DNA from: Lumbricus rubellus
Taxonomy: Eukaryota > Annelida > Clitellata > Crassiclitellata > Lumbricidae
DNA: 64,000 nucleotides
Direction: 5' to 3'
Assembly: GCA_945859605.1 (NCBI GenBank)
Contig: OX243821.1
Span: 21,467,873 to 21,531,872, forward strand
The stretch's first letter is position 1. The number at the start of each line of letters is the position of its first letter. A program made the position numbers and the translations under genes. A model generated the notes under the pieces. The model was not told the origin of the DNA and searched no databases. It worked only from the letters and a program-made list of their open reading frames with translations. This document shows, one piece after another, positions 10,540-20,905 of the stretch.

Positions 10540-12945
10540 ATTGTGGGCACCAGTCGCTGGTGTGATGATGGCAAAAATAACGGAAGAAGTCTTGTTTTGT
10601 GAATCTTTTTATATAGCAATAGTGTATCTGAATTCTTTACTACAATATTACAAACCACTGCTATATCATTTCCTGAGCAAACAGTTGCTGCCAGTCATCA
10701 ATAGCGTCCCCACAAGTTTTTAAACGTCCAAGCAGCTCAAAGGTCCAATCATCCTTGCGCTTGTCACAAGCTCTCTGAATTGTAAAAGTCTCTGCAATGC
10801 GAAATTTATCACGATTCTGTAAACTGTTCACCATTTGCTCAATGATATTTCTTCAGATTGTGGGCACCAGTCACTGGTGTGGTGATGGCAAAGATAATGG
10901 AAGAAGTCTGTTGTTTTGTGAATCTTTTTATATAGCAATAATGTGTCTGAATTCTTTACTACAGTCGCTGGTGTGGTGATGGCAAAGATAATGGAAGAAG
11001 TCTGTTGTTTTGTGAATCTTTTTAAACCACTGCTATATCATTTCCTGAGCAAACAGTTGCTGCCAGTCATCAATAGCGTCCCCACAAGTTTTTAAACGTC
11101 CAAGCAGCTCAAAGGTCCAATCATCCTTGCGCTTGTCACAAGCTCTCTGAATTGTAAAAGTCTCTGCAATGCGAAATTTATCACGATTCTGTAAACTGTT
11201 CACCATTTCCTCAATGATATTTCTTCAGATTGTGGGCACCAGTCACTGGTGTGGTGATGGCAAAGATAATGGAAGAAGTCTGTTGTTTTGTGAATCTTTT
11301 TATATAGCAATAATGTGTCTGAATTCTTTACTATAGTCGCTGGTGTGGTGATGGCAAAGATAATGGAAGAAGTCTGTTGTTTTGTGAATCTTTTTAAACC
11401 ACTGCTATATCATTTCCTGAGCAAACAGTTGCTGCCAGTCATCAATAGCGTCCCCACAAGTTTTTAAATGTCCAAGCAGCTCAAAGGTCCAATCATCCTT
11501 GCGCTTGTCACAAGCTCTCTGAATTGTAAAAGTCTCTGCAATGCGAAATTTATCACGATTCTGTAAACTGTTCACCATTTGCTCAATGATATTTCTTCAG
11601 ATTGTGGGCACCAGTCACTGGTGTGGTGATGGCAAAGATAATGGAAGAAGTCTGTTGTTTTGTGAATCTTTTTATATAGCAATAATGTGTCTGAATTCTT
11701 TACTACAGTCGCTGGTGTGGTGATGGCAAAGATAATGGAAGAAGTCTGTTGTTTTGTGAATCTTTTTAAACCACTGCTATATCATTTCCTGAGCAAACAG
11801 TTGCTGCCAGTCATCAATAGCGTCCCCACAAGTTTTTAAACGTCCAAGCAGCTCAAAGGTCCAATCATCCTTGCGCTTGTCACAAGCTCTCTGAATTGTA
11901 AAAGTCTCTGCAATGCGAAATTTATCACGATTCTGTAAATTTTTCACCATTTCCTCAATGATATTTCTTCAGATTGTGTGCACCAGTCACTGGTGTGGTG
12001 ATGGCAAAGATAATGGAAGAAGTCTGTTGTTTTGTGAATCTTTTTATATAGCAATAATGTGTCTGAATTCTTTACTACAGTCGCTGGTGTGGTGATGGCA
12101 AAGATAATGGCTGTTGTTTTGTGAATCTTTTTAAACCACTGCTATATCATTTCCTGAGCAAACAGTTGCTGCCAGTCATCAATAGCGTCCCCACAAGTTT
12201 TTAAACGTCCAAGCAGCTCAAAGGTCCAATCATCCTTGCGCTTGTCACAAGCTCTCTGAATTGTAAAAGTCTCTGCAATGCGAAATTTATCACGATTCTG
12301 TAAACTGTTCACCATTTGCTCAATGATATTTCTTCAGATTGTGGGCACCAGTCACTGGTGTGGGGATGGCAAAGATAATGGAAGAAGTCTGTTGTTTTGT
12401 GAATCTTTTTATATAGCAATAATGTGTCTGAATTCTTTACTACAGTCGCTGGTGTGGTGATGGCAAAGATAATGGAAGAAGTCTGTTGTTTTGTGAATCT
12501 TTTTAAACCACTGCTATATCATTTCCTGAGCAAACAGTTGCTGCCAGTCATCAATAGCGTCCCCACAAGTTTTTAAACGTCCAAGCAGCTCAAAGGTCCA
12601 ATCATCCTTGCGCTTGTCACAAGCTCTCTGAATTGTAAAAGTCTCTGCAATGCGAAATTTATCACGATTCTGTAAATTTTTTACCATTTCCTCAATGATA
12701 TTTCTTCAGATTGTGGGCACCAGTCACTGGTGTGGTGATGGCAAAGATAATGGAAGAAGTCTGTTGTTTTGTGAATCTTTTTATATAGCAATAATGTGTC
12801 TGAATTCTTTACTACAGTCGCTGGTGTGGTGATGGCAAAGATAATGGAAGAAGTCTGTTGTTTTGTGAATCTTTTTAAACCACTGCTATATCATTTCCTG
12901 AGCAAACAGTTGCTGCCAGTCATCAATGGCGTCCCCACAAGTTTT
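10540..12945. repeat. ~372 bp tandem array, about six units
   Basis: Start points of the same frame at 10797, 11541, 11913, 12278 and 12650 (with an interrupted one near 11169) give a period of 372 bp, with one 365 bp unit. Each unit holds two copies of a ~60 bp sub-repeat (TCGCTGGTGTGGTGATGGCA). Each also has a minus-strand coding scrap RACDKRKDDWTFELLGRLKT followed by CGDAIDDWQQLF. This scrap is identical to the 3' end of the exon at 12886-13284. The array is therefore an amplified exon end plus intron. Confidence 0.9.
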
Positions 12946-13284
12946 TAAACGTCCAAGCAGCTCAAAGGTCCAATCATCCTTGCGCTTATCACATGCTCTC
13001 TGAATTGTAATAAGCAAAGTCTCTGCATCGTGGAATTTATCAGACTTATGTTTAGTGTTTTTAGTATCAACAGTAGCAGGTCTGGTGCAAAGAAAGCAGT
13101 CTCGTTTCCAATCAAATACATTGTGCGATAAGTGGAGGACCTTACCCTGTCTTTCTGACTCGTCAGGATTAATGCTATCTGAGTTACGCTTATGCGGTTC
13201 GCAATGTCGATCACTGTTATAGAGTATTCTGCAGTGTTCGTGAACCATAACAATGCCTGGATTGCAAGACATGTATGCAGTCAA
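12886..13284 (-). CDS. unnamed invertebrate protein family, N-terminal exon
   Basis: A 132-codon frame on the minus strand: MSCNPGIVMVHEHC..., VFDWKRDCFLCTRPATVDTK, then ETLLITIQRACDKRKDDWTF, ELLGRLKTCGDAIDDW. The FDWKxxCFLC...ACDxRxDxW...GRL sequence is a block I remember from the N-terminal part of the same unnamed large proteins whose C-terminal block lies at 9866-10406. CFLC and the upstream H/C residues suggest a zinc site. The last 40 codons are the piece amplified in the neighbouring tandem array. I find no good GT donor directly after the conserved part, so the locus may be a relic. Function unknown. Confidence 0.5.
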   Translation of the reverse strand: MTAYMSCNPGIVMVHEHCRILYNSDRHCEPHKRNSDSINPDESERQGKVLHLSHNVFDWKRDCFLCTRPATVDTKNTKHKSDKFHDAETLLITIQRACDKRKDDWTFELLGRLKTCGDAIDDWQQLFAQEMI

Positions 13285-13583
13285 ATTGATATCACCTTGC
13301 CGAATGCTAGCATATAAGATGCTTTTCTTTTCCTCGTCTAACTGTAGACAGACCTAAATCCCTAGTCGAAGGGCTAGCAACAGAACGCCAAATAATGCAC
13401 ACGTCCTCACACATTGCAGGCATATCAGCCCGATTCACCATTATCGCCCAACTCAATTACAAATTGCTGCGAAAATGCTGCATAAAATCGAAGCAATTCT
13501 ATACAATTGCACGTTATCTAATGCTGAATTAACTTTAAAGTCGTGCAAAAGAAATTTCAGATTTTTTTTTATTGAATTGCGCA

Positions 13584-13877
13584 CTATCGAAGTAAAGACA
13601 TACAACCAAATACTGTAACTATGTTGAGAACAAAATATGAAAAAAGTCTTCTTAACACGAACCAACCTGTTGTATACAGAACTCTGCATTCATATGATTT
13701 CCAAGAAGGATCGGCAGTTTGGCATTTTTCAACACCTCGATTGCACATTGGTGTGCTCTTGAACGGTGGCCAATAACTCGTCGTTTCGTTCATTTTGAAT
13801 ATCCATGTACTACAAACTATTGCCACGCCTTCGTCGCCAAACTCCGCGACCGAGTATTTGCCATTGTTCATTTTCAA
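13584..13877 (-). pseudogene. CYWPP-domain repeat, copy 2
   Basis: KMNNGKYSVAEFGDEGVAIV, CSTWIFKMNETTSYWPPFKS, then a tail CRVLYTTGWF shared by all copies. The cysteine before YWPP is lost and one codon is missing in FxDEG. It lies upstream of the FDWK exon on the minus strand. Confidence 0.5.
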
Positions 13878-13929
13878 TTTAACTATAGTCGAACAAATCT
13901 AGGCATGTGAAGAAGTATATAAAACATGC

Positions 13930-14247
13930 ACAATACGTGGAACAAACCATCTTAACACGAACCAACTTGTTGAATACAGAACTCTGCATTCGTATGATTT
14001 TCAAGAAGGATCGGCAAGTTGGCATTTCTCAATTGCCCGATTGCACATTGGTGTGCTTTTGAAAGGTGGCCAGTAACACAACGTAGTTTCGTTCATCTTG
14101 AAAATCTATGTTAACCACTGCCACGCCTTCATCGTTGCAGAACTCCACAACTGAGTATTTGGAATTGTTCATTTTCAACCTATTGTAAAATTGCTGTAAA
14201 TGCAGCCACTTGGGGCTTCTATCCATGCCTCCATGAAGGTACATCAA
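13930..14247 (-). pseudogene. CYWPP-domain repeat, copy 3 (deleted)
   Basis: KMNNSKYSVVEFCNDEGVAV is followed by a small deletion (the CNAW part) and a frame shift, after which the WPPFKSTP stretch is still readable in another frame. Same ~290 bp unit as its neighbours. Confidence 0.5.
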
Positions 14248-14638
14248 TTAGATCCATCAGCTTGATGGTTCTACATGATACCGCCTGTCCCATGGCTTTC
14301 ACTGGTCACCAGATAATCTACAGATCTGTTAAAGTTTCTGTTAACTTTCTTAGAGGGGTCCTCTATGTATTTAGCCTTCAGCAACTATGTCTCCAAAATC
14401 AAATGGTATGCACTGATGCGACAATTGGGAAACTTTTACAATCGATTTCTGTTGGAACGATCCACGACAACTACTACAAGATCGACCAGTGCGATAGCAA
14501 TATAAACTCTGCATTGACATAGAATATGATAAAAGGTTGTGAAGTTGTACATTTGAAACAACTTTTTGCCCTTTACATTTGTAAACTGTAACTGATAAAG
14601 GACATAACTGTCAAATGACCTAACTGTATATACCGAAG

Positions 14639-14738
14639 TATTAAAAATTTACAAAGTCAACAAACTTAGTTTTGGTTCAGTAATCTGGCATTTATTGTCA
14701 ATAGCCTTCAAAGTTTGTTGACTTTGTAAATTTTTAAC
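14639..14738. repeat. inverted repeat with a flipped loop
   Basis: TTAAAAATTTACAAAGTCAA at 14639 and its complement TTGACTTTGTAAATTTTTAA near 14738 form arms of about 25 bp. The loop (CTTAGTTTTGGTTCAGTAAT...) is the reverse complement of the corresponding stretch in the sister copy at about 9160-9215 (...ATTACTGAGCCAAACCTAAG). The flanks are in the same orientation in both copies. Confidence 0.75.
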
Positions 14739-14799
14739 AACAGTCTAATAAATCTAGACATGTGAAGAAGTATTTGAAAACATGGACAATATGGAAAAA

Positions 14800-15043
14800 G
14801 TCTTCTTCACACGAACCAAACTGTTGAATATAGAACTCTGCATTCGTACGATTTCCAAGAAGGATCGGCAGATTGGCATTTTTCAACAGCTCAATTGCAC
14901 ATTGGTGTGCTTTTGAAATGTGGCCAGTAACACAACGTAGTTTCGTTCATCTTGAATATCCATGTACTGCAAACTACTGCCACGCCTTCATCATTGCCAA
15001 ATTCCACGACCGAGTATTTGCCATTGTTCATTTTCAATTTAAT
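14800..15043 (-). pseudogene. CYWPP-domain repeat, copy 4
   Basis: The minus strand reads KMNNGKYSVVEFGNDEG, CSTWIFKMNETTLCYWPHF, then a stop in the following NxAVEKC stretch and the shared tail. WPP is WPH here. Confidence 0.5.
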
Positions 15044-15113
15044 TTAGTCAAGCAAATCTTGGCATGTGAAGAAGTAGTTAAAACATGCACAATAATATGT
15101 GGAACAAACCATC

Positions 15114-15347
15114 TTAACACGAACCAACTTGTTGAATACAGAACTCTGCACTCGTACGATTTCCAAGAAGGATCGGCAGGTTGGCATGAAAATCAACGGT
15201 CCGATTGCCCATTGGTGTGCTTTTGAAAGGCGGCCAGTAACATAACGTAGTTTCATTCATCTTGAATATCCATGCATTGCAAACCACTGCCACGCCTTCA
15301 TCGTTGCAAAATTCCACAACTGAGTATTTGGAATTGTTCATCTTCAA
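15114..15347 (-). CDS. CYWPP-domain repeat, copy 5 (most intact)
   Basis: A 77-codon open frame: KMNNSKYSVVEFCNDEGVAV, VCNAWIFKMNETTLCYWPPF, then KSTPMGNR. This is the best preserved of at least five copies in 9.3-15.4 kb, all on the minus strand and each about 290 bp. The block resembles a short beta-rich module (xxVVEFxDxxxVxVVPSSWL...CYWPP) found at the front of several unnamed invertebrate proteins. Whether any copy is spliced into a transcript cannot be seen from the sequence. Confidence 0.45.
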   Translation of the reverse strand: MKMNNSKYSVVEFCNDEGVAVVCNAWIFKMNETTLCYWPPFKSTPMGNRTVDFHANLPILLGNRTSAEFCIQQVGSC

Positions 15348-15579
15348 CCTATTATAAATTTACCAAAGTTCACGCAAAATTCATAACCATAATTATTGTA
15401 ACTTGTGAGGAGTATCTTTATTTACATCCAATTTCATGTCAGACAAAAGGGTAGCATGTGGAGAAGCGGAGTAACCACAAAACTAGCACCATATGGAAGC
15501 ATCACATTCTTATATTTGAAATCAGCCAACTTTCCAATTAAAATCTCACTGCCTATGTTGGACTCTTTGTATATCACAA

Positions 15580-15720
15580 GGTGTGGTGATGGCAAAGGAT
15601 AACTGAAAAAGTCTGTTCTTTCATTAAACTTCTTTTGTAGCAATAGTGTGTCTGAATTCTTTACTACAATATTACACACCACTGCTATATAATATTCTAA
15701 GCAAACTCAGTTGATGCCAG
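15580..15720. repeat. diverged outlying unit of the 372 bp array
   Basis: GGTGTGGTGATGGCAAAGGA, GTCTGAATTCTTTACTACAA and CACCACTGCTATATAAT occur in the order of the array at 10540-12945, but with more differences and separated from it by about 2.6 kb. The remaining sequence to 16200 shows no gene. Confidence 0.65.
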
Positions 15721-16198
15721 TCCCAACAGACATGCAAATGCCATTCAAAGTTATCCGTTTGTGCTGCCGGAACACTCTAAAATCCTTAGGTACTTCTCTG
15801 CCATGGCATTCGTCATTCACATTCATTTTCAATGACTCAATGATATTGACATTTGACTTAATTTGGCACAGTTTCTTCTCCAGTATTCTGTGAACAAGTT
15901 GCTTGAATGACTGATTCGGTGTTCTAACAAGTTTCACCATTCATCCCAAAAAGTGTTCATAGAAGAACGCAGATATGTTGTCCATGGACCCATGCATATT
16001 CAAATTTCCATCAAAATAATTATTTCACTAGCAGCAACAGACTTGAAAGAAAGGTAAATAAAGAAGCAACCATCACTGGCTAAGTAAATCAATATCAATA
16101 ATATGACTTACAGTTGCTTTCACAGTCCATGCAAATTTTTTTAATGATATGTTCCACTTTGGGAACTTAGGGTCAATAAAGGTTAACAAAACACACAA

Positions 16199-16232
16199 AC
16201 TAGCTAGCTAGCTAGCTAGCTAGCTAGCTAGC
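16199..16232. repeat. (GCTA)n microsatellite
   Basis: About eight units of GCTA; the repeat is nearly self-complementary (AGCT core). Confidence 0.95.
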
Positions 16233-16376
16233 AAAATCGTTCACGAAGTTATTGGAGACACTGTACTGTAATAGAGAATGGCCTTTGCTTCAGTGTTAAC
16301 GGTGTGCTTGTCTGAGCTGCATAGTTTGTCCAAATTCGGTGATTATGCGCCACAAACATAGGCCTATTGTAATTAC

Positions 16377-16845
16377 CTTGCGCGCATTGCCTTAGCCACA
16401 TACTGGCGCGTGCAGCTCGAGCTGCGTCGGCAGCAGCGTCAGCCTCGTCCGCTGCCGCGACGCATGCGTTGACGTCGTCGGCCTTGGGAAAGGGCGCCGG
16501 ACATCTCCGGCCGAACGTTTCCTCGTATTCGTCCGACATATCGCGCATAAAGCAAGCCTTCGCAGCGTTTGCTGCCGCGCAGCTTTTCTCCACGAAGTGC
16601 TTTACAGCACCTTGCAGCGCACATCCTGCACCATTCGCCGCCGCAATTTCTTGCACTGGCTTAAAAAGTTGATGTAAAGGCGAAACTTCCGCTGCGAACC
16701 TTTGCTGGGCATACCGGAAGAAACGTACTTCGTCGAAGGTATAGCATCTGCTGTGCTGCTGCACCGCCGCCACCTCCTCCGTACTGTCTTCTCCCCATCG
16801 AAACATTGGCAACCTTTCCGCCGCAAACGCCTCCTCACGACCGTC
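16377..16845 (-). CDS. GC-rich candidate coding exon, family not recognised
   Basis: A minus-strand open frame of about 156 codons within a longer 220-codon frame. Base composition jumps to GC-rich exactly between these limits while both flanks are AT-rich. A good donor (CAAG|GTAATT at 16377/16376) marks the 3' limit and a possible acceptor (...ACGGAG|GACGG) lies at 16846. The product is alanine-rich with acidic and cysteine residues: MFRWGEDSTEEVAAV, VRFFRYAQQRFAAEVSPL, GAGCALQGAVKHFVEKSC, ACFMRDMSDEYEETFGRRC, then an Ala/Asp run (AAADEADAAADAARAARASM). I cannot assign a family. It could be an internal exon of a host gene or a transferred GC-rich fragment. No partner exon was found. Confidence 0.45.
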
Positions 16846-17039
16846 CTCCGTAGTTTGTAGTGGAAAACGAAATGATTTCAAGCATCTTATCTGAAGAAGG
16901 AATATCACCACATGTCTTTAACTGTGTCTTCTGGCTTGCCGTAAGAATGGCAATATCTTTCTTCACTTTAACAACACTGTCTTTGTCTTCCTGGAGTACG
17001 GTCAGAATATGTCATTCGAATGCTGAAATGATTTACAAA

Positions 17040-17115
17040 TACTTGCATGTACATTTATACACACATGCATGCAAACATACATACATTGTTACATACATTC
17101 ACATATATTCCTGTG
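17040..17115. repeat. TACA/CATA-rich microsatellite
   Basis: Imperfect CATACATA runs. A second, longer one lies at 17495-17680 (TATA/CATA). Confidence 0.8.
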
Positions 17116-17475
17116 GCTTCATTCGAACCTGAATCTCCCGACTCGTCACTGTGCTCTTCCCCAGTAGCCATTAATTAAGTCACCCTCAGTCCTGAGGGTC
17201 TCACCTTTGGCGACTATCGTTGATTCACTCTTTAGATACACCATGACTATTTTCTTGGCAGAAGATAAGGGATGGTTTGCCATTGCCTTCTCCCTGTTTG
17301 CCATCCGTGCCCGTTCGTTCACCCTTCCATACGGAAAGGTTACTAACAGGTCGAACCACGAGAAGGTGGGCACGGTGGACTTTGATTCGCCAGCCCAGGT
17401 CGGTTCCGAGTCTACGCTCCAATTGGAGTCGTCGGTCGGGTGTCCTCCCTGCTTTACTCAATTTAATGAGTGACT
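17116..17475. mobile_element. possible SINE-like fragment
   Basis: Contains GGTTTGCCATTGCCTTCTCC at 17273-17292, which matches GGTTTCCCGTTGCCTTCCCC at 39157-39176 inside the 38.4 kb element, and a box-B-like TTCGAACCTGAATC at 17122. Such words are common in tRNA-derived SINEs, but I cannot define ends. Confidence 0.3.
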
Positions 17476-17689
17476 GACAAACCTTTGCGACCCCATATAT
17501 ATATATACATATATACATAGTACATACGTATTATACTTACATATACATACACCACCGCATGCATACATGCATATGTACAAGATGCATACATTCTTGCATA
17601 GGCTACAATTAAACATATATACATACAAATTATACATGTATGTATGTGCGTATATATTCAAATGTGTATGTATATACGATTGGGGTCCG

Positions 17690-19225
17690 TTCGCACCCCA
17701 CCCGATGCGTTTAAGTTGTCTGATATGCGGGTATGATTAGGGTTAAGAACGCCTTCTGGTGTGATAAATATCTTAATCCACCATTCTTCTAGTTTTTTCA
17801 AATATCTCCTTTTCAAGTTGACTTGGCATGTGCTTAAAGTATTTTTTGAGCTCATTTCTATGCCCTTCAATAAATACAGTACGTGACTGAATCTCTCTTT
17901 GGCGCCTCCTCTGCTCCTTACAAATGCTACAACATTGATTATGAAATTATGATAGCCTCCCTAATACTGCACAAAGGAGTGATCAAGCATTTAAATGAAG
18001 AGACAATACAAAGTTTGTATTCATTATTTATGTGTTTTACTTTCTTCTAACTAGAAGAGCAATATATGCATATACTGTAAGGAAAGTGAGTGTGTGTCCA
18101 CGAGAAGGAAACTAACGCAAGCAAAGGGCATTAATTACCCCAGCTTCTATGACTATGGATTATGAAGGGCCATCACAAGCTCACTATGCCATGGTGTAGG
18201 CAAACAATTATGTAATTTGCATCATGACAATGTACTTTTACATTGTAATTTTAAATCAACTCTTTTGTGAGCAAAATACGAATGCACAATATTGATATTT
18301 TACAGCACTATACAGGATATTTAAATATGTGAGACTTCGTGCCGATGACCACTAAACACTGTGTTTCCACAACATATGTATGAAAACTGATGCTTACAAG
18401 AGTTTCTGCCAGCTCCCACGTACTCCCGGGGTGATATCTGCATCTGATTGAAGCAGTTTTGAGTTGGGCTGTGGAGGTGGTTTAGTCACACTCTTTGTTG
18501 GGTATCGCTGGTCGCTTCTTTAAAGGTTGTTCAGATTCCGACTTTGTTGATTCAACATACCTCGGACACAGGCCACTATATGTCTCTGTGTGTCTCGGTC
18601 TACATGTATGTGTCCGTGTATTATGACCCTTGGTCGTCGTGTATCATCGTAACCGTTTTACTATACCTCTGACACACTCCATCGTGATTCTATCCACCGG
18701 AACTTTAGTGACTTGTGTCATTGCCTCCTTGCGCGCGATTGTGACATCCTTTGAATCAGTTTCGGCGCTTCTGCATAGAACATGAGAGTAATTAAATTAC
18801 AACTCAATAAACAATTCAATTACAGAACTCAAGAATATGCCAACATCATGCTTTCTGATGATTCAACAATCCTCTGACACAGGCCACTGTAAAGACACAG
18901 TATGCTGTAAGATGTATTTTTAAGTTTCAACGCACATGCAACGGCCTTGTAAAATAAAATTTGGTGAAATCCAGCATTATTTGCATAGATCTATCAAATG
19001 AAAAGCAAGTATATGGCAGATTTTGGAAATGCCATGCTCTTACAAGAAACAGTTCGTTGCCACCTGTAAAAATTCAAAAACGGGCTTATCAACATTGAAC
19101 AAATTAATATCCAAACATTACCTTTCCACTGCATATTCACTCACTCATCCGCGCTTGTTATTATCAACTCATCAACTACATAATGAGCGTACATTCTATT
19201 GAAGTTTAAGGTATCGGTTGCTTTC
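17690..19225. other. no gene seen
   Basis: About 1.5 kb of ordinary AT-rich sequence with no open frame above 70 codons that shows a protein pattern. Confidence 0.5.
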
Positions 19226-19770
19226 ATCTCAGATTCTAAATTGGAAGTTATTTCTGAATCATTCAGCTCCGTACATAACTATGGCCTACCATGTACGTTT
19301 GTGATTTTATGCATCAGTTAGTTGCATGTAAGATTCTAAATTGGAAGTCATTTCTGAATCATTCAGCTCCTTACATAGATATGGCCTACAATGTATGTTT
19401 GTGATTTTATGCATCAATTGCTTCCATATAAGATTCTAAATTGGAAGTCATTTCTGAATCATTCAGCTCCTTACATGGGTATGGCCTACCATGTACGTTT
19501 GTGATTTTATGCATCAGTTGCTTTCATATAAGATTCTAAGTTGGAAGTCATTTCTGAATCATTCAGCTCCCTACATAGGTATGGCCTACCATGTACGTTT
19601 GTGATTTTATGCATCAGTTGCTTCCATCTCAGATTCTAAATTTGAAGTCATATCTGATTCATTCAGCTTCTTACATAACTATGGCCTACCATGTACGTTT
19701 GTGATTTTATGCATCACTTGCTTCCATCTCCGATTCTAAATTGGAAGTTATTTCTGAAACGTTCAGCTCC
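19226..19770. repeat. ~100 bp tandem repeat, five to six units
   Basis: AGATTCTAAATTGGAAGT recurs at about 19229, 19331, 19432, 19532, 19631 and 19731, each time followed by ATTCAGCTCC, TATGGCCTACCATGTACG and TTTTATGCATCA. The last unit breaks off into the block shared with 8.6 kb. Confidence 0.95.
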
Positions 19771-20024
19771 TTCAACTAGATCGTTGGATGACACATGCAA
19801 CACTGACTGGAATAACTTCATCAGTTGTTGCCTAATGCCTTTCCCAACCTTTGTGTTCGAAAGCCAGCTTCAGACAGATTGCAATGCATGAAAATGGAAG
19901 GTCATTGATGGCCAAATCGTTTTTAATGCATTACGCACTGCAGAAGAATTATCTGACTATACCACCTTTTCCCAAAGAATTTGTGCTTTCTTGCACGTCT
20001 TGTATCTCATTGTTTTCCAATCTG

Positions 20025-20262
20025 GTCCTACATTGTGGTCACATGCACGTCTATTATTCCGTCAGTTTTCCAGTCTGGTCCTGCATTGTGGGCACATGCA
20101 CGTCTTTTATTCCGTCAATTTTCCAGTCTGATCATGCATTGTGGGCACATGCACGTCTTTTATTCCATCAGTTTTCCGGTCTGGTCATGCATTATAGGCA
20201 CGTGCACGTCTTTTATTCCGTCAGTTTCCCGGTCTGGTCATGCATTGTGGGCTCATTGTGTC
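20025..20262. repeat. ~53 bp tandem repeat, four to five units
   Basis: ACATGCACGTCTTTTATTCC recurs at about 20041, 20094, 20147 and 20200, with CAGTCTGGTCATGCATTGTG between. The long plus-strand open frames here are a by-product of the repeat. Confidence 0.95.
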
Positions 20263-20284
20263 TGTGATGCAGCTCCTGGTTGCA

Positions 20285-20870
20285 TCTTATAAAATACATG
20301 AAAGCGAGCTACAGTCTTTGTAGATTTCAATGCAAAGATGCTGAATGCATCTTTCAGTGCACTACAAAACCAGTGACGTAGCCTGCTTCACATTGACCAG
20401 GTGTTATGATTACTCCCTCTGGAACAGCTCCATATTTTGAAGGTAACATGAGAAAGGTGACGCTATGATTTTCTGCATTCCTCGCAGTTGAATTGTTGAA
20501 TGCAATGTCTCGTCTATTCACTAATGTATGAGCTCACTACATCCACTGTAGATGTCTGACTTGCGAGTGTTAGTTCGTGCACTGTGTAGCTACTTGCTGG
20601 GCCAAGGCCTGCTGAGCTGGATGAATGATGACATCAGTATCTTACGCTATATACTAGGACATCCCAAATTAAACTGATGCAAATATGGATTACTTATTGA
20701 CTAAAATAATACAATCTGTGACCACAAACACACCCATTGTTGGGAGTGTCTATTCTTCAAAATACCTTTTAGTTCGGAGAGTGATTATACCATTTGTTAT
20801 ATTTGAACACTGTTGCATCTAAGAAACTTATTCTCATGTTACTGTAGATTTAGAATTAGAAGTTTTCGGC
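20285..20870. repeat. segmental duplicate of 27690-28500
   Basis: Shares long stretches with 27.7-28.5 kb: CTCCATATTTTGAAGGTAAC, ACATCCACTGTAGATGT and ACATCCCAAATTAAACTGAT. It also carries a minus-strand scrap (about 20770-20850) reading MRISFLDATVFKYN, a Penelope-like RT word (xxFLDxxVF) also seen at 28.5 kb. Confidence 0.75.
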
Positions 20871-20905
20871 ATTGTTTTTCCACTAGGATAAACAGGACTT
20901 GGGGG

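Noticed and set aside
10797..12832. Repeated 60-codon plus-strand frames (MRNLSRFCK...)
   Set aside because: They occur because the 372 bp unit repeats; the protein-like reading in the unit is on the minus strand.
17225..17518. Overlapping frames on both strands at 17.2-17.5 kb
   Set aside because: Several frames are open in both directions over the same GC-richer stretch; none has a conserved motif, and the region looks SINE-like.
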